64,000 nt of DNA from the NCBI GenBank assembly GCA_016840095.1, contig JAEOSZ010000011.1, positions 1 through 64,000 of the forward strand, in the 5' to 3' direction. Each line of letters begins with the position of its first letter. Position 1 is the stretch's first letter. Below, piece by piece: positions 18,520 through 26,369 of the stretch. The position numbers and the translations under genes were made by a program. This DNA is from Candidatus Heimdallarchaeota archaeon. Its GTDB lineage: Archaea; Asgardarchaeota; Heimdallarchaeia; Heimdallarchaeales; Heimdallarchaeaceae. The notes under the pieces were generated by a model. The model was given only the letters and a program-made list of their open reading frames with translations. It did no database searches and was not told the DNA's origin.

Positions 18520-21282
18520 TTATGATAAATTAGATTCAACAATGTCATCTATATTTGATAATAAATCAGATAGTTTATCTTTTTGAGGTCCTCCACCAAT
18601 TGCGAGTTCTCCTTTTCCTCCACCTGATCCACCAACGACTTTAGATAATTCTTTAATTATTGAAACTATATCAACTTGAGAGTCTTTACTCTTAGCACCT
18701 ACAAGAACCACTTTATTTTCTTCAGAGGAAATTAGAATGCTAATACCATTTTCAAAGTTCTTAACAGCTTGTGTCGCTTGAACTATCAAATCCTTTTGAT
18801 TTCCTGAAGTCTCTTGTATCAAAACTTCAACACCATTGATCTTCTTTGTTTTAACTTGAGTAGGCGCAAATTGTATCTCTGCAATACGTTTGTTTAGATT
18901 TTCAATTTCCTTTTTCTGTTCTTTCCATTCTTTGAAAAATCGACTTACAGTTTTAGGTAGTATTTTGGGTTCTACACTGAGAATAGAAGACGATTCTTTC
19001 AGAATATTTTCCTGCTGTTGAACATACTTCAGAGCTGGATTGCCAGCTAGAATTTCCAATCTGACAATACCATCTTGTATTCTTTCACTTCCAACTAATT
19101 TAATGATTCCAATGTCACTTGTCTTATCTAGGTGAGTACCTCCACAAGCCTCTATATCCCATTCATTGATTGAAACTATATGGAGAGTTTTTCCAGGAAC
19201 AACTCCACCTTGATAGATTTGAAAACCATAACTTTTTTCAGCTTCATCTCTATCTAAGTCCATTTTTGAAACAGGTCTATTCTCGAACACTACTTGGTTT
19301 GCTAAATATTCTATCTCTTGCAATTCTTCGAAGCTGACAGAATTGTAATGAGTTATATCCAGTCTAGCTTTGTGTTCTGTTTTCTCAGCACCAGCTTGCC
19401 AAACATGATAACCTAAAACTTCCCTTGCTGCATTATTGACAACATGAACAGCTGTGTGATGACGCATTATATCCATACGTCTAACTCCATCAATTTCTCC
19501 TTTAACTGATTGACCTTTCTTTAAATCACATTTCTCCTTGATTTTGTGTATAATGGTTGAACCTTTTTTGAAAACATCAACTACTTGATACTCTTTGCCT
19601 TCAGTTGAAATAGTACCAATATCGTGAATTTGCCCTCCTCCTGTTGGATAGAATAAAGTTTGATCTAAGACAAGATATACGCCATCTACCACAGATTTCA
19701 CAGATGCATCGAATTTAGTTTGATATACGTTTTCGTAGAATAAAGATCGGGTAATATACTCTTCATCTAAGACAATTGTTATTTCTTCCTTTGCTTCTTT
19801 CTTCTTTGCTTTTTGTTTAGCAAAGTGTTCTTCCATTTTAATGTAGAAATCATCAGGAACTTCAACTTCTAAGTTGTTCTCCTTAGCTAATTCCCTAACC
19901 ATAAGAGGATTGATTCCGTTGTTTTGATATAAGTCAACTAGTGTTTTGAAATCAAAGTCTGTTTTCTTCTGAATTAATAGTCCAACTAACCGTGTTCCAG
20001 ATTTCTTTGTTTCTTCGTAACGTTTTAGTTCTATATCAATGATTTTGAAAATATCATCTCTATGTTCCTTTACTCTAGGATAGGAAACTGATAATTGTTC
20101 TATTTGTAAATCAAATAGCTTCTCTATAGAGAATTGAAGGTTATACAAACTTCTAAGAGATTCTATTCTTCTTAAGAGAACACGTAAATTATATCCACCA
20201 CCTACATTTGATGGGATAGCACCATCAGCTATGGTCATAGATAAGGTTCTTGCATGATCTGCAATTGCATAGATTGCTTCTTGAGGACCAAGAGCCTTCA
20301 ACATCTCATCATAAGTCATGCCAAGCTTTTGAGCCATTTGTTTTCGTTCTTCTCGTAAATCTTTAACTTCCTCGACAGCTAGAAGACCAGCTAGTATGTT
20401 GTAATCAACTAGCAATTTATGGTCTGGTTTGTAGTCGTTTTCTTTTTGAAGATAATCTATTGCTTTTGGAAATATAGCTTCATAGATTGAAGGTGTTCCT
20501 TGGGAAAACCAAGAAACTCTATCTAAACCCCAGCCGACATCAATTACTTGCATATCAAGATTCTTTACTTTTCCGTTGTCAAATCCATATGCAATAAAGA
20601 CGTTATTCACAACTTCTACACCATAAGACATAGCCTCTAAATTAGGTCCAAAATTGCCACCACCTGCCCAAATTCCCTCAACATAAGAAATTTCATCATG
20701 TTTGAGACCCAATTCATCAGTTAGATATTGGAAATTAAGATCTAAACAACGATCCATCCAATACCCGCCTGTTAGTCTTTCAGAGTTAAATGAATGTTGT
20801 CCAAACATAACAAAACTAGTAAGATGTCTTGCAGTTTTTCCGATATTATCTATATCAGAAAATTCCCCACCTGTTCTGATACACATTTGGGGTACAATTA
20901 GTGGATTTGCGGGTGGGTCGATTATACCATCTAGAACCCATGGCTGGAAATCAGCAATTGAAGCTATAGTGAAGTCCATATCTGCTCTCCATCTAGAAAC
21001 CACTGGGTAATCTTTTATTGCTGTGTGGCCATTCTTAACAAAAAAGTCAGTCAAGCTCTTTAGTGTTTGATCAAAATCCATGTTCTTACCTTTTTTGTCA
21101 ATAAATTTGTACCCACCAGAGCATCTTGTATCACCACAATTTTCTTGATCAGGAACTAAAGTCCAGAAATTATGTTTACAATAGGGACATTGTTTTCTAA
21201 TGAATCCTTTTTCTTTAAAGAGATTAACTTCATAATCCTTTTTGCTAAATCTCTCTTTTAGTTGATCTTTTGATATGGACAT
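18520..21282 (-). CDS. alaS: Alanyl-tRNA synthetase, archaeal type
   Basis: A class II synthetase of about 920 residues that charges tRNA-Ala. The archaeal-type N-terminus has a zinc-binding motif (CPYCKHNFW ... CGDTRC), then the aminoacylation core (RWRADMDFTIASIADFQPW, WGLDRVSWFSQG). The editing domain has HTAVH and CGGTH metal-binding motifs, and the C-terminal DHHA1-like domain has GGSGGGKGELAIGGGPQ. I place the start at the ATG at 21282, because the upstream TTG at 21300 adds only six residues with no better ribosome-binding site. A TATA-like TTTTATTATATTT lies upstream. Standard essential gene. Confidence 0.95.
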   Translation of the reverse strand: MSISKDQLKERFSKKDYEVNLFKEKGFIRKQCPYCKHNFWTLVPDQENCGDTRCSGGYKFIDKKGKNMDFDQTLKSLTDFFVKNGHTAIKDYPVVSRWRADMDFTIASIADFQPWVLDGIIDPPANPLIVPQMCIRTGGEFSDIDNIGKTARHLTSFVMFGQHSFNSERLTGGYWMDRCLDLNFQYLTDELGLKHDEISYVEGIWAGGGNFGPNLEAMSYGVEVVNNVFIAYGFDNGKVKNLDMQVIDVGWGLDRVSWFSQGTPSIYEAIFPKAIDYLQKENDYKPDHKLLVDYNILAGLLAVEEVKDLREERKQMAQKLGMTYDEMLKALGPQEAIYAIADHARTLSMTIADGAIPSNVGGGYNLRVLLRRIESLRSLYNLQFSIEKLFDLQIEQLSVSYPRVKEHRDDIFKIIDIELKRYEETKKSGTRLVGLLIQKKTDFDFKTLVDLYQNNGINPLMVRELAKENNLEVEVPDDFYIKMEEHFAKQKAKKKEAKEEITIVLDEEYITRSLFYENVYQTKFDASVKSVVDGVYLVLDQTLFYPTGGGQIHDIGTISTEGKEYQVVDVFKKGSTIIHKIKEKCDLKKGQSVKGEIDGVRRMDIMRHHTAVHVVNNAAREVLGYHVWQAGAEKTEHKARLDITHYNSVSFEELQEIEYLANQVVFENRPVSKMDLDRDEAEKSYGFQIYQGGVVPGKTLHIVSINEWDIEACGGTHLDKTSDIGIIKLVGSERIQDGIVRLEILAGNPALKYVQQQENILKESSSILSVEPKILPKTVSRFFKEWKEQKKEIENLNKRIAEIQFAPTQVKTKKINGVEVLIQETSGNQKDLIVQATQAVKNFENGISILISSEENKVVLVGAKSKDSQVDIVSIIKELSKVVGGSGGGKGELAIGGGPQKDKLSDLLSNIDDIVESNLS

Positions 21283-21402
21283 TATAACTCTAAATGCCAA
21301 CTTCTACTCAAATATAATAAAATTTTGCATCAATAGGAAATTTTACTCAATTTTAAACATTCACTGCAAAAGTCTTTTAAGAGCTTTTTCCAGCCTTCTT
21401 TT

Positions 21403-22593
21403 ATGAAAGATGCTGAAATTAAGGAAGTATCTGGGGACAAATTAGATCCTTTACTTGAAATGGTTTTCTATGCTTTTTTTACAACACCAGGAGACATTGA
21501 AAGATTAATAAAAAATAAACATTACTTCAAGGAAGATTTATGTTATGCAATTTACGAAGATGAAGAACCTGTTTCAGGGATAATGCTCAAACCAATTCCA
21601 CAGAATGTTCGAGGAGTTATTAAGAACATGTGCGGAGTAGCCGAGGTGGTTACAAATCCAGAAGCAAGAAGGAAAGGATATGCAAAGAAACTGATGGACC
21701 TCTCATTTAAGAAAATGAAAGAAAATGGTCAGATATTTTCAATGTTATACCCATTTAAAGAAGAATTTTATGAAAGGTTAGGGTATGTTACTTTTCCACA
21801 ATATAGGACTGCAGTTTTTTCTCCACAGTCACTTGTTCCTCTGCTCAAGAAAGAATTAGAAGGCACAGTTGATAGAATTAATATCAAAGATGGAATGGAT
21901 ATCTATCTCAATTTCATTAAGAAATATCAGCTGAAAACCCATGGAATGGGAATCAAACATGATACAGAACAGGCTAGGATGAGAGATGAAGCAAATTACT
22001 GGCTAGCTGTTGCTAAAGATAATGATGGAGAAGTAATCGGGTTAATGACTTATAGAATAACTGGTTTTTGGAAGGAGATAAAAATTAGACATTTTTATGT
22101 TGACAATTCTCTTGCGAAATACTTGTTATTACAATGGATAGCTCATCATGCAGATCAAGTAAATGAAATTCATCTTCCGGTTATGCCTTCTGATTTTCCT
22201 GAAACTTGGATAAATGATACATTTTGGGGATCAAAAGGTAAGATAGTCAGTAGAGAATGGGTTCCATCATGCATGGGTAGAGTAGTTTTAGTCGATCAAA
22301 TCACTGGCATCCATGTTGGAGAAGGATCAATTTCAATAAAAATCTCAGATGAACAATGTGAATGGAACAATAAGATCTACTTGTTTGAGAGTAAAGATGG
22401 TATACTCAATGTATCTGAAACTGAACAATATGATTGTGAACTTACCATACAAGGAATATCAGCAATAATCTATGGATGCTACAATCTAGATGATTTTCCA
22501 TTCAAAAAATGGGGAGATTTATCAGAAGAAAATAAAGAAAAGATAGTGAAACTCTTTCCTAGGATATTACCCTATTTACATGCAGACTTCTAA
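21403..22593 (+). CDS. Eis-like GNAT acetyltransferase
   Basis: A 396-residue protein with the three-part layout of the Eis family: an N-terminal GNAT domain with the acetyl-CoA motif VVTNPEARRKGYAKKL near residue 82, a second GNAT-like domain (about 160-290) and a C-terminal sterol-carrier-like domain (about 300-396). Bacterial Eis enzymes acetylate lysines on aminoglycosides and proteins; the archaeal substrate is unknown. It is divergent from alaS and probably leaderless: a TTTTAA element lies about 27 bases upstream. Its last codons overlap a hairpin terminator. Confidence 0.85.
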   Translation: MKDAEIKEVSGDKLDPLLEMVFYAFFTTPGDIERLIKNKHYFKEDLCYAIYEDEEPVSGIMLKPIPQNVRGVIKNMCGVAEVVTNPEARRKGYAKKLMDLSFKKMKENGQIFSMLYPFKEEFYERLGYVTFPQYRTAVFSPQSLVPLLKKELEGTVDRINIKDGMDIYLNFIKKYQLKTHGMGIKHDTEQARMRDEANYWLAVAKDNDGEVIGLMTYRITGFWKEIKIRHFYVDNSLAKYLLLQWIAHHADQVNEIHLPVMPSDFPETWINDTFWGSKGKIVSREWVPSCMGRVVLVDQITGIHVGEGSISIKISDEQCEWNNKIYLFESKDGILNVSETEQYDCELTIQGISAIIYGCYNLDDFPFKKWGDLSEENKEKIVKLFPRILPYLHADF

Positions 22594-22613
22594 ATCTAGA
22601 AGTCTTTTTTCTT
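22584..22613 (+). terminator. Hairpin plus T-run terminator
   Basis: AGACTTCTA (22584-22592) and TAGAAGTCT (22597-22605) form a perfect 9-bp stem with an AATC loop, followed by a T-run and CTT. The stop codon TAA of the acetyltransferase is inside the hairpin. The layout resembles a bacterial intrinsic terminator and separates two convergent genes. Confidence 0.65.
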
Positions 22614-23799
22614 ACATCAAAGCATCCCAAATAGTTGGAGCAGAATCTGGATAAAAATTCTTTAAATCTTTGATTTCTATCGCTATCTTCCCTGTACCAC
22701 CGTGAATAGAATATGGTAATCTACTTACACGTTTAATATCAGTTGAAACAGCTTTATCGATTCGAGGGTATCGTCTTAGAATTATATCATTGGAAACATT
22801 TCTTCTTACTTTCCAATCATCAGGCATAATGATGTTATACTGATTATGATCAAAATCTTTAGTTTCCTTAACTTGTTTAATTATTCTGCTTGCTTTTAGT
22901 TCAGTTAATCCAAAATTCTCTACTTCAAGTTTAGTAATATTAAAGAGCTCACCGGAACAGTATTTACATTTAATTTTGTTTTCTTTAATTCTCTTATCTA
23001 ATGTATCAAATCTAAAACCCTCAGCTTTTCTTCCTGTAACCTCTTTTATCAACTCATAAGCTCTAAATTTAGATTTACAATTTTGGCATTGTAAAACAGG
23101 ATTTTCTAAATCTTGAAGAAAAACATACTCTATGTAAGGTTTAACTAGAAGTGAAAAAATTCTGTTTCTAAGAGGTTTGGCTTCATTAGGAATTTCTTCT
23201 AGTGATTGTGATCTAGTTGGATCATTTATCATTGTTAGATAATTAAGGATAGAAATTCTTTGCTCATTAGTTAGACTCCTTGTCTCTTCTTCCATTACCC
23301 AACCATGAACACCTCTTCTTCCTGAGAAGAACCACTTCATTTCTTTGAACCCAAAATCCTCTTTCATTGTTTCATCTATGAAGAGTGCAGCCTCCAAAGC
23401 TAGATTCCAGCAGAATTCACAATATCCATATTTTTCACACCCACAAGTTCTTACACCTACATAATTTCCTTCTGAGTCATGAGCATCGTAATCACTTAAA
23501 TCGATGTCAAAAATGAATTCTCTATATTTCCATATGATATCTTGAACTCTATTATTCTTGGAAGGTGGTCGATCATAAACAGCTCCAACATATGCACTTT
23601 CTGCAGCGTTTGCAACCATATACTCTTTCATCTTTTCAGGTGTTTTGAAAGAAATGTTTCTAATAACGTTTTCATTAATTATAAACATAAACTCTCTTGT
23701 TGCAAAGTTGTCCTTACCTATATATGAGATAAAACGATTTAAAGGAAATTTCTTTTCATAGTACTCTGAGAGCATATCTGAAGTTAAATCCTCAATCAT
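22612..23799 (-). CDS. priS: DNA primase small (catalytic) subunit
   Basis: A protein of about 395 residues that synthesises primers in a complex with PriL. The catalytic acids are in FDIDLSDYD, the zinc knuckle in CGCEKYGYCEFC, and the third motif in STDIKRVSRLPYSIHGGTG. An extra CxxC...CxxC module (LQCQNC ... IKCKYC) is inserted in the second half, and I do not know it as a standard PriS feature. I chose the ATG at 23799, which overlaps the end of priL by 8 bases; in-frame ATGs at 23808 and 23820 are alternatives. Last gene of the dinB-priL-priS operon. Confidence 0.92.
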   Translation of the reverse strand: MIEDLTSDMLSEYYEKKFPLNRFISYIGKDNFATREFMFIINENVIRNISFKTPEKMKEYMVANAAESAYVGAVYDRPPSKNNRVQDIIWKYREFIFDIDLSDYDAHDSEGNYVGVRTCGCEKYGYCEFCWNLALEAALFIDETMKEDFGFKEMKWFFSGRRGVHGWVMEEETRSLTNEQRISILNYLTMINDPTRSQSLEEIPNEAKPLRNRIFSLLVKPYIEYVFLQDLENPVLQCQNCKSKFRAYELIKEVTGRKAEGFRFDTLDKRIKENKIKCKYCSGELFNITKLEVENFGLTELKASRIIKQVKETKDFDHNQYNIIMPDDWKVRRNVSNDIILRRYPRIDKAVSTDIKRVSRLPYSIHGGTGKIAIEIKDLKNFYPDSAPTIWDALM

Positions 23800-25144
23800 T
23801 ATCTTCATTCTCCGTTTCATCAGTTTTTGTTTCTTTTTTACTATAGAATCTAGAATATGCTTGTCGTGTATAATGCATCATTTGATTGATTTGATTTCCT
23901 GTTATTCTCCATCCTGTTAATAGCGTAAAGTATCTCGCACAAGCTCTCTTGTATTTTTGATCACGATGTAACTTAGCTATATCATCGATAGCTGCATCAA
24001 GCAGTTTCTTCTCTTTATCTTCAAATCTAAGTTTCATATCTTCAGTAATCTTGTCAATTCTTTTATGAGCCCAATAGCAGAAGTAGCTGTTTATACATTT
24101 TGTGCAGCTTGGAGGACTATAATCAATACCTCCCCCAACTTTGCCATACATGTGCATGAGTTGATAATTCACTCTCTGTTTGAATTGTTCAAAAGATATA
24201 CCAATATTATCTACAGAGTTTTCATACCAGAATCTTTGTTGTTCTTCCACAGTCATTCCTGCCTTTTTCAAGAATATTCCAAGCTGCCAGTTTTCCATAT
24301 GTGCAAGATGTCCTTCTGATTTTAAAATTCCTATAAGTTCTTGAATGCATGGAGGGAATAATTCTGACTTTGTTAATATCTCAACTCCCTCATCTATACC
24401 TAAACTGAGGAAATCTTTCGAGAGTCTTCTAGATTTAGCAATCTTCTGAATCTTATCAAAAATTGGTTTGGTAGCATTTTTTAGACCCTCATCATCTTCA
24501 ACTAATTCTTTAGATTTTTCAATTACTTCTCTTAGTTGTTTTTCAAATTCTCTCTTTACTGCTAAACGAATATCTGCTAGAGTAACTATCCCCCATCCCT
24601 TGTAAAGAAGAGCTCTCCTTGCTGATACAATTGAAGGGATTTTAGTGAAGTGAATAGCAATTTTCTTTTCCAAATCTTTTACATTAGAACCAAATCTGCT
24701 TTTCGTATATTTTACAGACCGGGTTTCAATGTTAGCAATGTTGAATTTTCTGTAAATGTCAACACCAAACATAGCATTAATTTCATGAATTTCCTTAACT
24801 TTATCTTCAGAATATAATTCCTTTAGAACATTGATTTTTTCTTCAAAACTAGGAGTGCTAATGAATCTGAATTCAAACAAATCTCCTTCAACTTCAATTA
24901 ACCAAGTTGTCAATCTAGGATCTTGAGAAACAGCTAATTTAAGAAGAGTATGTCCTCCGAACTCTTCAGTTTTAACTTTAAGCCATTCATTAGTTGACAT
25001 CCACGAAGGTTTGGAGATTATCCATAAATCTTCAGAAATTAAACGTTCCAAACGATCGTTTGCAAATCTGTTCCCACTTTCTATATCTAAAGATATATCA
25101 CCAGGATCTTTCAAAACAAACCAATCAGGAACTTCAGTAGACAT
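23792..25144 (-). CDS. priL: DNA primase large subunit
   Basis: A protein of about 450 residues, regulatory partner of PriS. The C-terminal iron-sulfur domain is visible: Cys in LFPPCIQELIG, the pair in PSCTKCINSYFC, and Cys in KRACARYF, with HMENWQLGIFLKKAGM between them. It helps initiate primers and hand them to polymerase. The ATG at 25144 is preceded by AGGA at 7 bases and is preferred to the GTG at 25165. It starts 33 bases after dinB and overlaps priS, so all three are co-transcribed. Confidence 0.92.
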   Translation of the reverse strand: MSTEVPDWFVLKDPGDISLDIESGNRFANDRLERLISEDLWIISKPSWMSTNEWLKVKTEEFGGHTLLKLAVSQDPRLTTWLIEVEGDLFEFRFISTPSFEEKINVLKELYSEDKVKEIHEINAMFGVDIYRKFNIANIETRSVKYTKSRFGSNVKDLEKKIAIHFTKIPSIVSARRALLYKGWGIVTLADIRLAVKREFEKQLREVIEKSKELVEDDEGLKNATKPIFDKIQKIAKSRRLSKDFLSLGIDEGVEILTKSELFPPCIQELIGILKSEGHLAHMENWQLGIFLKKAGMTVEEQQRFWYENSVDNIGISFEQFKQRVNYQLMHMYGKVGGGIDYSPPSCTKCINSYFCYWAHKRIDKITEDMKLRFEDKEKKLLDAAIDDIAKLHRDQKYKRACARYFTLLTGWRITGNQINQMMHYTRQAYSRFYSKKETKTDETENEDND

Positions 25145-25177
25145 AATTTTTCCTTTCTCTAACACTTAGTTAATGTA

Positions 25178-26308
25178 TTAAAAAAATTGTGTTAAAGTTT
25201 TTTGACTATTATCGATTTTTCTTAAATTTGATATTTTGACCCCAACTAATCTTATATCTTCAGGTTTTTTGTTTTCGAATTCTTCTAGAAGCTTTTGAAC
25301 TACAGTTCTAACATGTTTCTCAGAAGTATTATAACTAGATAGAGAATGGGCTCTGGTATATGTTTCAAAGTTTTTAAAGCGGATTTTTAGAGTGATTGTC
25401 TTATAACTCATGTGTTTAACTTTCATTCTTGCAATAATAGTGTCAATAGTTGAATCAATTTGTATCCACATCTCTTCCCAAGTTTTATATCTCTCAAAAA
25501 ATGTTCTTTCCTCACTAATCGATTTTCTCTCACTATTGAGGAATTTATCTTCTGTTTTTTCTGTATTATAACCTCTTACTAATTTCCAGGTTTTAAGACC
25601 ATATTTACCAAATTTCTGATGAATAAGTTGATAAGGAAATTTTGCTAAATCACCACATGTAAATATTTTATCTTTACTAAACAATTCAGCACTTTTTTTC
25701 CCAACTCCAGGAATGATAGTGATTTTTAATGGATTCATGAAATCGGCTATTTCAAGAGGTTTTACAATTACTAGACCATCTGGTTTGTCTGTTTCTGAAG
25801 CAATTTTTGCAAGTATTTTTGTAGGAGCAATACCTATCGAACATGTTAAACGTTCTGTGGCATAAATGTCATCTTTAAGTTCAACTGCTAGCGTTCTTGC
25901 TTCTTCATAATCTGATACAACTTCAGTTAAATCAAGATATGCTTCATCATTTCCTGCTACTTTCATAGTTGGTGAATAGTACTCAAGAATTTTCATAATG
26001 CTTTTGGATACTTCATTGTAAAGCTTGAATGATCCTCTAATCATTGTAAGATGAGGACATAATTGTAGTGCTTGATTTATTGGCATACCTGAATGAATAC
26101 CATATTTTCTAGCTTCATAATTGCAAGTACTTACAACACCTTGCTTTGTTTTTGGATTTCCTCCAACAACAAGAGGTACATCTGATAATTCAGGATTTTC
26201 TCTCATTTCCACAGCAGCAAAAAAAGCATCTAAATCCATGTACAATATAATGGAATCAAATGTTTGCTCCTTTTCAGAGAAATATACTTCTTGATTAGCA
26301 AGAGTCAT
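25178..26308 (-). CDS. dinB: Y-family translesion DNA polymerase (Dpo4/DinB)
   Basis: A 376-residue polymerase that copies damaged DNA. The palm motif MDLDAFFAAVE is near residue 25; the catalytic Asp-Glu pair is in GNDEAYLD, where SIDEAYLD or SLDEAYLD is usual. The thumb has a helix-hairpin-helix (IPGVGKKSAELF) and the C-terminal little finger ends in QKTLTQFF, a textbook PCNA-binding peptide. First gene of an operon with both primase subunits. A TATA-like TTTATATT lies about 28 bases upstream, giving a leaderless transcript. Operon membership ties lesion bypass to priming. Confidence 0.93.
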   Translation of the reverse strand: MTLANQEVYFSEKEQTFDSIILYMDLDAFFAAVEMRENPELSDVPLVVGGNPKTKQGVVSTCNYEARKYGIHSGMPINQALQLCPHLTMIRGSFKLYNEVSKSIMKILEYYSPTMKVAGNDEAYLDLTEVVSDYEEARTLAVELKDDIYATERLTCSIGIAPTKILAKIASETDKPDGLVIVKPLEIADFMNPLKITIIPGVGKKSAELFSKDKIFTCGDLAKFPYQLIHQKFGKYGLKTWKLVRGYNTEKTEDKFLNSERKSISEERTFFERYKTWEEMWIQIDSTIDTIIARMKVKHMSYKTITLKIRFKNFETYTRAHSLSSYNTSEKHVRTVVQKLLEEFENKKPEDIRLVGVKISNLRKIDNSQKTLTQFF

Positions 26309-26330
26309 ATTGTAGAAATAGTGTCATTTT

Positions 26331-26340
26331 AATATAAAAA
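26331..26340 (-). promoter_or_regulatory. TATA box of the dinB-priL-priS operon
   Basis: On the minus strand a TTTTTATATT element is centred about 28 bases upstream of the dinB ATG. No ribosome-binding site is seen, consistent with leaderless initiation. Confidence 0.5.
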
Positions 26341-26344
26341 GTCC

Positions 26345-26366
26345 AAAAAATAAAAAAATAAAAAAG
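26345..26366 (-). terminator. Oligo-T terminator after the PLD gene
   Basis: An almost pure A tract on the plus strand gives a minus-strand T tract starting four bases after the stop of the phospholipase D-like gene. Confidence 0.55.
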
Positions 26367-26369
26367 GAA

